DNA from: an uncultured Selenomonadales bacterium
Lineage (GTDB): Bacteria > Bacillota > Negativicutes > Selenomonadales > Selenomonadaceae
Direction of reading: 5' to 3'
DNA: 15,932 nucleotides
Assembly: GCA_937910665.1 (NCBI GenBank)
Contig: CALEPR010000152.1
Coordinates: 1 to 15,932, forward strand
Of this stretch, positions 1 through 7,667 are shown piece by piece; the stretch's first letter is position 1; each line of letters begins with the position of its first letter. Made by a program: the position numbers and the translations under genes. Below the pieces are notes generated by a model that was given only the letters and a program-made list of their open reading frames with translations, was not told the DNA's origin and did not search any database.

Positions 1-22
1 TCGGAAAAAAATTTTTGGAGGA

Positions 23-58
23 CGGCAAAATATTTTCTTTGCTGTCTGTTTTTTTTAT
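23..58 (+). terminator. Rho-independent terminator, repeat copy 1
   Basis: A 9-bp stem GACGGCAAA/TTTGCTGTC (one G-U pair) encloses an 8-nt loop, followed by TG and eight T residues. This is a textbook intrinsic terminator on the plus strand. It would stop transcription of a plus-strand gene lying left of the window. On the minus strand the hairpin is not directly followed by a T-run. Confidence 0.75.
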
Positions 59-162
59 AATTTGATAGAGAAAAAAATTTTTTAGATTGAGGAGCGGAGT
101 GTAAAAATTTTTTATCGTCACAAAAAAAATCTGACCGAAGTCGGAAAAAAATTTTTGGAGGA

Positions 163-197
163 CGGCAAGATATTTTCTTTGCTGTCTGTTTTTTTAT
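163..197 (+). terminator. Rho-independent terminator, repeat copy 2
   Basis: Same hairpin as in copy 1, with one loop change (GACGGCAAG...CTTTGCTGTC). It is followed by TG and seven T residues. The terminator was duplicated as part of the 140-bp unit. Confidence 0.7.
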
Positions 198-302
198 AAT
201 TTGACAGAGAAAAAAATTTTTTAGATTGAGGAGCAGAGTGTAAAAATTTTTTATCGTCACAAAAAAAAATCTGACCGAAGTCGGAAAAAAATTTTTGGAG
301 GA

Positions 303-337
303 CGGCAAAATATTTTCTTTGCTGTCTGTTTTTTTAT
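303..337 (+). terminator. Rho-independent terminator, repeat copy 3
   Basis: Third copy of the hairpin GACGGCAAA/TTTGCTGTC with a seven-T tail. It lies 25 bases from the stop codon of the convergent minus-strand gene. It would protect that gene from plus-strand read-through. Confidence 0.7.
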
Positions 338-361
338 AATTTGACAGAGAAAAAAATTTTT

Positions 362-694
362 TTAATAATTGTCCCGAACATATCTGTAGATGTTGGCGGC
401 GACAGGTGATTGTCCGCCGAAGACAAAGCCGGAATATCCTTCGGAATTTCTGTAGTAAGGACTTCCGTTGTAAGGATAGAAAGAATAGTTCAAATAATCG
501 TAGCCGGCGCGAACGCGACAATTAAATCTCAGCGGACCGTAACTTTTTATGACGACTGTTTCTGTCAACAAATAAACGCTTGAGCCGTCGCTGTAGCTGC
601 CGATGTAAACGTCGCGAGCTTCAACTTGAGTTTGCCCGAATGCGAAAATTAAAACTGCCGCAAAAAACATTGACGCAAAAAACTTTTTTAACAT
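362..694 (-). CDS. Small secreted Tyr-rich protein of unknown function
   Basis: I do not recognise a named family. The 110-residue product starts with a clear Sec signal peptide: Lys-Lys at residues 3-4, a hydrophobic core at about 5-20, and a likely cleavage after QVEA (residue 26). The mature part is about 84 residues, rich in Tyr, Ser and Gly and free of further membrane segments, so it should be exported to the periplasm or cell surface. The ATG at 694 is chosen because AAGGAGG (703-709) lies 8 bases upstream. A TTG two codons earlier would sit only 2 bases from that site. The gene lies downstream of the chemoreceptor terminator, so it probably has its own promoter in the duplicated leader at 704-855. 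Function cannot be inferred. Confidence 0.75.
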   Translation of the reverse strand: MLKKFFASMFFAAVLIFAFGQTQVEARDVYIGSYSDGSSVYLLTETVVIKSYGPLRFNCRVRAGYDYLNYSFYPYNGSPYYRNSEGYSGFVFGGQSPVAANIYRYVRDNY

Positions 695-703
695 TACCAA
701 AAC

Positions 704-855
704 CTCCTTAAAAATTTTATAATTTTTTTCAACAGGCAGAAAAAAAATCCTTCAGACTAAAAATTTTTACAGAAAAAATCTCCTTAAAAATTTTATAACT
801 TTTTTTCAACAGGCAGAAAAAAATCCTTCAGACTAAAAATTTTTACAAAAAAAAT
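704..855. repeat. 76-bp tandem duplication of a gene leader
   Basis: Copy A is 704-779 and copy B is 780-855. They are nearly identical, differing by a few bases and one homopolymer indel. Read on the minus strand each copy ends in TTATAAAATTTTTAAGGAG, so the Shine-Dalgarno site of the 362-694 gene is duplicated too. Only the proximal copy is followed by a start codon. The duplication therefore copies the 5' leader, and possibly an AT-rich promoter, but not the gene. It lies between the chemoreceptor terminator and the secreted-protein start. Confidence 0.9.
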
Positions 856-877
856 CCTGCGCCGAGAAAACGCAGGA
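847..877 (-). terminator. Rho-independent terminator of the chemoreceptor gene
   Basis: On the minus strand a 7-bp stem TCCTGCG/CGCAGGA (871-877 with 855-861) encloses a 9-nt loop and runs into eight T residues (847-854). It lies about 70 bases after the stop codon of the methyl-accepting chemotaxis gene and is oriented to end that transcript. Confidence 0.85.
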
Positions 878-947
878 GAATTTTTATGTTTAAGGTTCAA
901 GTTCTTGGGTGAAAGTCCTAAAAAAACTGTGTCCTAAAATTTCTGTC

Positions 948-2699
948 TTAGTACTGGAATACTTGCAGCGAATTTTGCAGACCTTGTGCGAGTCTTGAAA
1001 GTTCATCACTCGCCGATGCAATTTCTTCAGCCGATGCAGACTGCTCTTCCGATGCCGCCGAAACGCTTTCCATTTCGCTGGAAACGCCCGCACTCTTTTC
1101 GGAAATAATATTTGTCTTTTCGCGAATTGTATCTGTAGCCTTCGACACAACGTCAAGTTCGCCGACCATAACTTTAACTTCCTGAACAACATTGTCGGAA
1201 GAATCCTGAATCAGTTTGAAAGTATCGCGAAGTTTTTCAACAGATTCTGTTCCGCGTCTGACAGCCGCATTACCTTTCTGCATTGAATCGACAGCCGTTG
1301 TTGTATCGTTTTGAATGTCGCCGATAAGTTGAGCAATTTTCTGAGCCGCTTCCTGAGATTCTTCTGCAAGTTTTCTGACTTCCTCCGAAACGACTGCAAA
1401 ACCTCTGCCGTGTTCTCCGGCGCGAGCCGCCTCGATAGCTGCGTTGAGTGCGAGCAAGTTTGTCTGTTCCGCAATTCCGGAAATTGCTTCGACAATCTGT
1501 CCGATTTCTTTGGAGCGTTCTCCGAGCTTGTCAACCGTCAAAGCTGAATCATTAACAATTTTTTCTACGCTGATAATCTGATTGACTGCATCCTCGACAG
1601 CTTGAGTACCGGCTGCAGCCTCGTCGTTCGCCGTGCCGACGTGGCTGGAAACTGACTGAGTAGTTTTATTCAAATTGCTGATTGAAACAACTGCTCTGTC
1701 GATTGATTCCATAGCTTCGCCAAGTTGCTGTTGCTGTTCGACAACTGCGCTTGCTGAATTTGTAACCGACTGTGCAACCTGTTCTGACGCTTGCGCTGAC
1801 TGATGAGCACTCGCCGTCAATTCCTCTGAAGATGCGGCAAGTTGTTCAGCAGATTTACTTGTCTGATTCAAAAGTTTGCTGATCGTGGTACGCATATCGC
1901 GGAGCGCAACAGCCATAAATCCAAATTCGTCGCCGCGCTCTGTGTCGAGAGGACTTTCTCTGAAGTCGCCTTTGCGAAGATTGTCAAGAATGTTAATCAT
2001 ATGATCGAGCGGATTTGTAACGCCCTTGATGACAACAAAGCTGACGGCAACCAAAACAACAACAATAACGCCGACAACTGCAAACAACATAAAGATCATG
2101 CTGTTGACTGCGTCCTCACTTTTTTGCATCATTTCAGCCGAACGATCTTGAACAGCTTTCTGCAGATCAGCCATATCATTACTTACTGAAACTGCGTAAG
2201 GCATACATTGTTCTTGATAGAAATCCATAGCCTTGTCGGTGTGTTCCGCCAAAGCAATTTTATTTGTTTCAGCATCTGCGGGAGCATTCATTTGCATGAG
2301 CTGACCGCTGGTGGATTTAAATTTTTCCCAATTCTGTCTGATAGGAGCGAGTTGCGCCGTCAACTGAGGATCGTCCGCAACAATTTTTGAGTAAGCATCG
2401 AAGGCTTCTTCACAATCTTTAATCGCAGTTTGATATTTGTCTGTGCGCGATTTAAGCAACGCAGGATCTGTCGTCAAAGGATAAAGCGTAGACTGAACCT
2501 GCGCATATCTGACATTGTAACGACATCTGCCGACGTAATAAACCGAATAAAGGTAGCGATTATACATCTGCTCCATATCTTCTTTTGCGGTTTGGACGGA
2601 ATTATATCCCATAAATCCGATAATTATCAAACCGACAAGTGCCACAATGTTAAGAATCAATAACTTGTAAGCAACTTTAATGTTGTCCATTAAACCCAT
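948..2699 (-). CDS. Methyl-accepting chemotaxis protein (4HB sensor, HAMP)
   Basis: This is an inner-membrane chemoreceptor that senses an extracytoplasmic stimulus and controls CheA through CheW. In the 583-residue product, transmembrane helix 1 is at about 12-31. An all-helical periplasmic domain (about 35-195) resembles the four-helix-bundle ligand domain. Transmembrane helix 2 is at about 201-224 and HAMP at about 225-277. The long cytoplasmic coiled coil carries the invariant hairpin tip around 410-440 (EQTNLLALNAAIEAARAGEH). Gln/Glu pairs near 290-300 and 550-560 are candidate methylation sites. There is no C-terminal CheR-binding pentapeptide. The ATG at 2699 is preceded by AAGGAGG with good spacing; the frame stays open 27 codons further but without such a site. 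No che genes are nearby, so this is an orphan receptor of unknown ligand. A TTGACA at 2785-2790 could be part of its promoter, but no well-spaced -10 goes with it. Confidence 0.93.
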   Translation of the reverse strand: MGLMDNIKVAYKLLILNIVALVGLIIIGFMGYNSVQTAKEDMEQMYNRYLYSVYYVGRCRYNVRYAQVQSTLYPLTTDPALLKSRTDKYQTAIKDCEEAFDAYSKIVADDPQLTAQLAPIRQNWEKFKSTSGQLMQMNAPADAETNKIALAEHTDKAMDFYQEQCMPYAVSVSNDMADLQKAVQDRSAEMMQKSEDAVNSMIFMLFAVVGVIVVVLVAVSFVVIKGVTNPLDHMINILDNLRKGDFRESPLDTERGDEFGFMAVALRDMRTTISKLLNQTSKSAEQLAASSEELTASAHQSAQASEQVAQSVTNSASAVVEQQQQLGEAMESIDRAVVSISNLNKTTQSVSSHVGTANDEAAAGTQAVEDAVNQIISVEKIVNDSALTVDKLGERSKEIGQIVEAISGIAEQTNLLALNAAIEAARAGEHGRGFAVVSEEVRKLAEESQEAAQKIAQLIGDIQNDTTTAVDSMQKGNAAVRRGTESVEKLRDTFKLIQDSSDNVVQEVKVMVGELDVVSKATDTIREKTNIISEKSAGVSSEMESVSAASEEQSASAEEIASASDELSRLAQGLQNSLQVFQY

Positions 2700-2916
2700 G
2701 AACTTTTCCTCCTTCTTTCCTGCGGCTAAAAAAAATCTTTCCTCACTTGCGCCTTGAGATTTTACGACAACTGCTTCCAATCATTGTCAACCGCATATCT
2801 CAATTTGAAAAAATATTGCTGATAATACCACAAAGACTCTGCCTAGTCCAGAGACTTAAATCTGTTTCTAATAATTTTACGTCGCAAAGATTTTTCCTGC
2901 AAACTTTTAAAAATTT

Positions 2917-2945
2917 TTGTAGATTTAGGGAAATTTTGTTATAAT
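2917..2945 (+). promoter_or_regulatory. Extended -10 promoter of uvrB
   Basis: A perfect TATAAT (2940-2945) carries the TG extension (TGTTATAAT). A weak -35, TTGTAG (2917-2922), lies 17 bases upstream. Transcription would start near 2952, giving a leader of about 45 bases before uvrB. The remainder of the 296-base divergent region (2700-2995) shows no other gene, and I see no LexA-type operator that I could defend. Confidence 0.6.
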
Positions 2946-2995
2946 TCCCTCCGAAAAAAAATAGAGGCAGAAATTTTTTTTTAGCGAGGGATTTT

Positions 2996-4981
2996 ATGGA
3001 GGAAAAACCTTTCAAAGTCATTTCAAAATTCCAACCGACAGGCGACCAGCCTCAAGCGATAGAAAATTTGACGGAAGGTTTGCGCGACGGACTTTCCGCA
3101 CAAGTTTTGCTCGGAGCGACAGGCACAGGAAAAACTTACACTATTGCAAAAGTTATCGAAAAAATTCAGTTGCCGACTTTGGTCATCGCGCACAACAAAA
3201 CTTTAGCTGCGCAACTTGCCGCCGAGTTCAAAAGTTTTTTTCCTGAAAATTTTGTCGGCTACTTCGTCAGCTACTACGATTATTATCAGCCTGAAGCATA
3301 TCTTCCTGCGACTGATACTTACATTGAAAAAGATGCGTCGATAAATGACGAGATAGATCAAATGCGTCACTCGGCAACCTGCAGTCTTTTTGAGCGGCGC
3401 GACGTGATAATTGTCGCAAGCGTGAGTTGCATTTATGGACTTGGTTCGCCTGAAAATTATTTCAAACTTGTTTTGCACATTTACAAAGGTCAAGAAATTT
3501 CGCGCGAGGAAATTTTAAAAAGATTGGTTTCCATTCGCTACGAAAGAAATGATATGATTATCGAGCGCGGGAAATTTCGCGTGCGCGGCGATTGTTTAGA
3601 AGTCACTCCGGCAGGTTACAACGGCAGGGCGATTAGAATTGAACTTTTCGGCGACGAGGTTGAAAAAATTTCTGAATTTGAAATTGTCAGCGGAAAAGTT
3701 TTCGGCGTACGTGAGGAAATTTTTATTTTTCCTGCCTCGCACTATGTTGCAGATTTGGATGATATTGAGCGCGCAGAAAAAAATATTCGCGCTGAACTTG
3801 CCGAACAGGTAGAATTTTTTCAGTCGCAAAATAAACTTATCGAGGCTCAGCGAATTGAACAGCGCACGAAGTTCGATTTAGAAATGATTCAGGAAATGGG
3901 TTATTGCAGCGGAATAGAAAATTATTCGCGGCATTTGACGGGCAGACAGCCGGGAGAGCCGCCTTACACTTTGATAGATTATTTTCCAAAAAATTTTTTG
4001 ACAGTCATTGATGAGTCTCACGTCACACTTCCGCAAATTCGCGCGATGTATAACGGCGACCAATCAAGAAAATCTGTTCTGATTGACAACGGTTTCAGAT
4101 TGCCCAGCGCGAAGGATAATCGTCCGCTGACTTTCGAAGAATTTAATCAAAAAGTTTCACAAATAATTTATGTCTCGGCGACTCCTGCGCCTTACGAACT
4201 TTCACAGTCGGGACAAACTGTCGAACAGATTATCAGACCGACAGGACTTTTGGATCCTGTCGTGGAGGTGCGCCCGATTGAAAATCAGATTGACGATTTA
4301 ATTTCAGAAATTCATGGGCGAGTGAAAGTTCGCGAAAGAGTTTTGATAACAACTTTAACAAAAAAATTTGCGGAAGAATTGACAGATTATTTGACAAGTT
4401 CAGGAATAAGCGTAAAATACTTACATTCGGACGTTGTGACGATCGAGCGAGCAGAGATTATTCACGATCTCCGCGCAGGAAAGTTTGATGTACTTGTCGG
4501 GATAAATCTTTTGCGCGAAGGTTTAGACATTCCCGAAGTTTCACTAATTGCGATTTTGGACGCAGATAAGGAGGGATTTTTGCGCTCAGAAACTTCGCTG
4601 ATTCAAACTATAGGACGTGCGGCGAGAAACGCAAACGGCAAAGTTATTTTGTACGCCGAAAGAATTACAGATTCAATGCAAAAGGCGATGGACGAAACTT
4701 CGCGGCGCAGAAAAATTCAGCAATCTTACAATGAAAAAAATCACATCACGCCGAAAACTATTGAAAAACCTGTCGCGCCTATGATTGAACTGCCGCTGAA
4801 AAAGTCAGCAAAGACAAAAGATAAGTCTGCCGCCGAACTCCTGAAAAAATTAACAAAGTCACAACGACAGAATTTAGTAAAAAATTTGACGGCGCAAATG
4901 CGCGAGGCATCCCGAAACTTGGAATTTGAACGCGCCGCCGAATTGAGGGACATTATTTTAAGATTGGAGGACAATTTGTAA
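2996..4981 (+). CDS. uvrB: UvrABC excinuclease subunit B
   Basis: UvrB is the damage-verifying helicase-like subunit of nucleotide excision repair. It is loaded by UvrA and then recruits UvrC for incision. The 661-residue length is normal. Visible in order are Walker A GATGTGKT (40-47), the tyrosine-rich beta-hairpin that inserts between DNA strands (YYDYYQPEAYLP, 93-104), and the DESH box (339-342). Then come the SATPAPYE motif (394-401), the helicase C-terminal motifs LLREGLDIPEV (505-515) and QTIGRAARN (537-545), and a C-terminal UVR domain (about 623-661) that contacts UvrC. The start ATG follows GAGGG at a 7-base spacing and an extended -10 promoter. The usual partner uvrA does not follow; the next gene is a regulator-methyltransferase fusion 68 bases downstream, possibly co-transcribed because no terminator is visible between them. 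Confidence 0.98.
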   Translation: MEEKPFKVISKFQPTGDQPQAIENLTEGLRDGLSAQVLLGATGTGKTYTIAKVIEKIQLPTLVIAHNKTLAAQLAAEFKSFFPENFVGYFVSYYDYYQPEAYLPATDTYIEKDASINDEIDQMRHSATCSLFERRDVIIVASVSCIYGLGSPENYFKLVLHIYKGQEISREEILKRLVSIRYERNDMIIERGKFRVRGDCLEVTPAGYNGRAIRIELFGDEVEKISEFEIVSGKVFGVREEIFIFPASHYVADLDDIERAEKNIRAELAEQVEFFQSQNKLIEAQRIEQRTKFDLEMIQEMGYCSGIENYSRHLTGRQPGEPPYTLIDYFPKNFLTVIDESHVTLPQIRAMYNGDQSRKSVLIDNGFRLPSAKDNRPLTFEEFNQKVSQIIYVSATPAPYELSQSGQTVEQIIRPTGLLDPVVEVRPIENQIDDLISEIHGRVKVRERVLITTLTKKFAEELTDYLTSSGISVKYLHSDVVTIERAEIIHDLRAGKFDVLVGINLLREGLDIPEVSLIAILDADKEGFLRSETSLIQTIGRAARNANGKVILYAERITDSMQKAMDETSRRRKIQQSYNEKNHITPKTIEKPVAPMIELPLKKSAKTKDKSAAELLKKLTKSQRQNLVKNLTAQMREASRNLEFERAAELRDIILRLEDNL

Positions 4982-5049
4982 TCAGTTGAAGTAATTTTTA
5001 ATGCAGTTTTTAAATTTTATTTGTACCAGTAGTTTAAGGAGAGAACATT

Positions 5050-5853
5050 ATGAGGGAAGAAAATGTTTTATCGAAAAGGATTTTTGAATCGCGCAAAGCT
5101 ATGAAATTGACGCAGGAGGAACTTGCAAAAAAATTGTCGATCACTCCGCAGTCAGTTTCGCGTTGGGAGAACGGGCAGAGCCGTCCCGACATTGATATGT
5201 TGCCGAAACTTGCGGCATTTTTTGGAACGACGATTGATTCACTTTTTGGTTATCACGCCGAGAATTTGAAAATTGCGGCATACGAAAAAAATTTCAAGAC
5301 AGATAAAATTTTCCAGACAGGCGAGATTGAAAAACCTGTCCGCGAAGTTTTGGGACTTATGCCGCCGATAAAACCTTTGAGCGTTTTGGTGATGGGTTGC
5401 GCGGACGACACTCCGATTTTTCTTGCGAGGAACGGTTACATTGTTTCGGCTTTCGATATTTCGGAAAAAATTTTGGAGGCGGCGAAAAGTTCTGCTGAAA
5501 AAGTTGGCGTTGAGGTGAATTTTTTCCGCGCAGATATTTTGACTTATAAAATTGAAAAAAATTTTGACATAATTTGTCTTGGAAAAGTCACGAAACATAT
5601 TCCGAAAAATCATCGCGAAAAAATTTTTAAAATGATGCAGGAAAATACTTCGGTCGGCGGCTTGAATGTTGTCAGCGTACTTTTGGAAAAACGTTTCTCC
5701 GCGCCTGTCGATAAAAAATTTCACACCTACAGCACCGCAGAAATTTTTGGTTACTACGGACGCGATTGGAAATTTGAAATTATGGAAGAAGTTTGTTGCG
5801 ATAAAAAAGATTTTTGTTTCGACAATCTTGTTGCAAGAAAAATTAACAAGTAG
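5050..5853 (+). CDS. XRE-type HTH regulator fused to a TehB-like methyltransferase domain
   Basis: Residues about 8-66 of 267 form a Cro/C1-type helix-turn-helix (LTQEELAKKLSITPQSVSRW) followed by the usual dimer-proximal segment ending in DSLFGYH. After a linker, residues about 90-265 look like a class I SAM methyltransferase of the TehB-like group. It has a motif I position at 112-122 (VLVMGCADDTP), an acidic residue after beta-2 (D136 in AFDIS) and AD at 161-162. The C-terminus resembles TehB (GGLNVVSVLLEKRF, then YYGRDW). Motif I is degenerate, with Met where Asp is usual and no second Gly, so catalysis is uncertain; the domain could bind SAM as a sensor. AAGGAG sits 8 bases before the ATG. 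The targets are unknown, and autoregulation or control of a linked gene is inference. A bidirectional terminator follows. Confidence 0.85.
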   Translation: MREENVLSKRIFESRKAMKLTQEELAKKLSITPQSVSRWENGQSRPDIDMLPKLAAFFGTTIDSLFGYHAENLKIAAYEKNFKTDKIFQTGEIEKPVREVLGLMPPIKPLSVLVMGCADDTPIFLARNGYIVSAFDISEKILEAAKSSAEKVGVEVNFFRADILTYKIEKNFDIICLGKVTKHIPKNHREKIFKMMQENTSVGGLNVVSVLLEKRFSAPVDKKFHTYSTAEIFGYYGRDWKFEIMEEVCCDKKDFCFDNLVARKINK

Positions 5854-5873
5854 AAAATAAATTTTTAAAAATC

Positions 5874-5916
5874 AAAAAAAATCTCGGCGCGGATTTCGTG
5901 TCGAGATAATTTTTTT
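5874..5916. terminator. Bidirectional terminator between convergent genes
   Basis: The stem spans 5881-5907: ATCTCGGC/GTCGAGAT, extendable inward by GCG/CGT to about 11 pairs around loop GATTT. It is followed on the plus strand by TTTTTTT (5910-5916) and preceded by seven A residues (5874-5880), which form the T-run on the minus strand. It ends the plus-strand methyltransferase-fusion transcript. On the minus strand it would end the phosphomannomutase/phosphoglucomutase/isomerase operon after the minisatellite. Confidence 0.85.
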
Positions 5917-5923
5917 ATTCGGT

Positions 5924-6168
5924 TGCAAATCTTTTCTGCAAAATTTTTTTCTCTGCAAATTTTTTCTGTAAGACTTTTTCTGCAAGATTTTTTTTTGCAA
6001 GATTTTTTTTTGCAAAATTTTTTCTGCAAGATTTTTTCTGCAAAATTTTTTCTGCAAGATTTTTTTTCTGCAAAATTTTTTTCTACAAAAATTTTTCTGC
6101 AAGATTTTTTCTGGAAAATTTTTTTCTACAAAATTTTTTTGCAAGATTTTTTCTGGAAAATTTTTTTA
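5924..6168. repeat. Array of about 18 copies of a 14-nt repeat at the pgi 3' end
   Basis: Units follow the consensus TGCAARATTTTTTC. They begin at 5924, 5937, 5954, 5967, 5981, 5996, 6011, 6025, 6039, 6053, 6069, 6084, 6098, 6112, 6127, 6140, 6154 and a last degenerate one at 6167. Spacing varies from 13 to 17 because the T-run length differs, and R alternates A/G through much of the array. A higher-order unit of about 43 bases (6098-6139 and 6140-6168) is repeated at the right end. The final unit overlaps the pgi stop codon. There are no unique spacers, so it is not CRISPR. Open frames crossing it on both strands are low-complexity and are not called as genes. Confidence 0.95.
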
Positions 6169-7626
6169 CAAGCCCATTGACTTTTTGAGTTCTTGGAGTT
6201 TCGGCCCCATGATTCTCTTGTAAGCCTCAACGCCGGGCTGATTGAAAGCATCGACATTTGCAAGTTCGCCTTCGTAAGCCACCGACATCGCCAGCAAATA
6301 CAAAAGTTCGCCGAGATGATATTCATTCAGTTCAGGAAGTGTAAAACAGGCGTTAAAGCGTTTGTTTGACTTCAAAGCGTCTGCGTTTGACTGCCGAGCA
6401 ACTTCCAAAGCTCCGCTCATTGTTACGCCGGAAATGTCAGCAAGTTTTTGATATTCCGGAAATGCGTTCGGAATTGTCAAATCATTTGCCCACTTGTCAA
6501 CTTTAATGAACTGGACAACTTTGTCGAGCGCGCCTTCCTGGTGCTGTTGAGTTTGTGAGTGCATATCAGTTGTGCCGACTGCGACAAGCGGAGTTCTTCC
6601 GTAACAAACGTCCTTGCCGTCCTTGTTAAATTGTTTGCCGAGAGATTCTGCAAGAAGTTGAATGTACCACTCGGACAAAGATTTCAAATAATCTCCGTAA
6701 GGCATCATAACTTCGATATTGCGACCATGTTTTTCACTCGCCGCAAATTTCAAAGCCGCATTGAGCATTGCAGGATTTTGCCAAATGTCATCGTTTTGAC
6801 AAGCAATATCCATGTCGCGTGCGCCTTCCAAAAATTTTTCAATGTCCATTCCAATGACCGCAGCAGTTGAAAGTCCGACTTCGCAAAAGACAGTGAAACG
6901 TCCGCCGACTCCGTCAGGCACTGCGAAAGTTTGCCAACCTTTATCGACTGCAATTTGTTTCAGCAGTGTTTTCTTTTCCATGTTCGGATCGGTGACGGCG
7001 ACAACTTCAACTTCAACATTTTCAGCTTTTTGCAGAGCGTCATACATAACCATAAAATTACTCATGGTGTCGAGAGTTCCGCCGGACTTCGAGATACAAA
7101 TTAAGCAAACTTTCAATTTGCGACCAATATGATCCGCCATCGCTTTCAGGTGATTGATAATGTCACCCGTGCGGCGAGCGTCAATATTTTGTCCGCTGAA
7201 ATAAACTTTCGGAAGACCTTTGCGCTGTTCCTTCGTCCAAGTGTTCCAAAATTCTCCGCAGAAAATATCAAACAAAACTTTATTTCCCAAGAATGAGCCG
7301 CCGATACCGAGCGAAACAACAACGTCGGTATTATTGCGAAGGTGTTCCGTAAAGTCATGAAGTTTTTGGATACTCGCAGGGGAGTTGAGATTAAGTTTTC
7401 CATTTTCCTCAGTGATGTAAGGAAGTTTTGAAAAATAAACTTTTTCAGGATTGCCGTCTTTGGAAAGATGCGCCTTGATGAATCCGTCGCGACGCATAAC
7501 TTTCATGGCTTCGTGAGCCTTTTTCAAATCTTCAGCGTAAAAATCAAGATCGGCTTGAGTAACTTTTCCTTCGCCGAACAAATTGTCATAGTCGAAACTG
7601 AACCCGGATTTCAAAGTCAATGCCAT
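6166..7626 (-). CDS. pgi: Glucose-6-phosphate isomerase
   Basis: This cytoplasmic enzyme interconverts glucose-6-phosphate and fructose-6-phosphate in glycolysis and gluconeogenesis. The 486-residue product has the sugar-phosphate-binding SIS fold: GIGGSFLGNK (107-116) and SKSGGTLDT (179-187). The family signature is at 238-251 (DGVGGRFTVFCEVG, with Thr where Ser is usual). The catalytic glutamate is in QLLAESLGKQ (E326), followed by the GTTDMHSQ loop (351-358) and the C-terminal catalytic lysine in EAYKRIMG (K469). AAAGGAG lies about 10 bases before the ATG. It is the last gene of the operon, 41 bases after phosphoglucomutase. Its stop codon is part of the last unit of a 14-nt repeat array, so its mRNA carries that array as a 3' untranslated region of about 290 bases, up to the terminator at 5881-5907. 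Confidence 0.97.
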   Translation of the reverse strand: MALTLKSGFSFDYDNLFGEGKVTQADLDFYAEDLKKAHEAMKVMRRDGFIKAHLSKDGNPEKVYFSKLPYITEENGKLNLNSPASIQKLHDFTEHLRNNTDVVVSLGIGGSFLGNKVLFDIFCGEFWNTWTKEQRKGLPKVYFSGQNIDARRTGDIINHLKAMADHIGRKLKVCLICISKSGGTLDTMSNFMVMYDALQKAENVEVEVVAVTDPNMEKKTLLKQIAVDKGWQTFAVPDGVGGRFTVFCEVGLSTAAVIGMDIEKFLEGARDMDIACQNDDIWQNPAMLNAALKFAASEKHGRNIEVMMPYGDYLKSLSEWYIQLLAESLGKQFNKDGKDVCYGRTPLVAVGTTDMHSQTQQHQEGALDKVVQFIKVDKWANDLTIPNAFPEYQKLADISGVTMSGALEVARQSNADALKSNKRFNACFTLPELNEYHLGELLYLLAMSVAYEGELANVDAFNQPGVEAYKRIMGPKLQELKKSMGL

Positions 7627-7667
7627 TTTTTAAAATCTCCTTTCACGTTTTGAAAAAAATTTTTTTA

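Larger units (their letters stand above)
1..363. repeat. 140-bp tandem repeat, about 2.6 copies
   Basis: Copy 1 is 1-140, copy 2 is 141-280 and a partial copy 3 is 281-363. It stops where the stop codon of the minus-strand gene at 362 begins. Copies begin with TCGGAAAAAAATTTTTGGAG. They differ only by a few substitutions (for example gatagag versus gacagag, gcggag versus gcagag) and single-base changes in homopolymers. Each copy carries a hairpin plus T-run, annotated separately as terminators, and several A-tract/T-tract palindromes. The block holds no plausible gene. Copy number at the left end is unknown because the window starts exactly at a copy boundary, so the array may continue outside. 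Confidence 0.95.

Noticed and set aside
131..144. CCGACTTCGGTC followed by nine T residues on the minus strand as an additional terminator, also at 271-284
   Set aside because: The stem is only 3-5 bp with a mismatch; too weak to call alongside the clear hairpins in the same repeat.
2800..3021. 73-codon minus-strand frame over the uvrB promoter and start
   Set aside because: It overlaps the uvrB start and promoter, has no Shine-Dalgarno site and no family resemblance.
4427..4459. UvrB segment HSDVVTIER differing from the commoner HSDIDTLER
   Set aside because: This position varies among genuine UvrB proteins (B. subtilis type has Lys there), and all catalytic motifs are intact.
5460..5483. 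Sequence similar to the start of the 140-bp repeat (tcggaaaaaattttggagg)
   Set aside because: It lies inside the methyltransferase reading frame and the similarity does not extend beyond the A/T run; likely coincidence from base composition.
5872..6144. 90-codon minus-strand frame and an overlapping plus-strand frame through the 14-nt repeats
   Set aside because: They consist only of translated repeat (Lys/Gln/Ile/Leu or Phe-rich), lack a Shine-Dalgarno site, and exist because the repeat contains no stop codons.
5924..6168. Possible CRISPR array
   Set aside because: Units are 13-17 nt and contiguous, with no unique spacers between them and no cas genes nearby.
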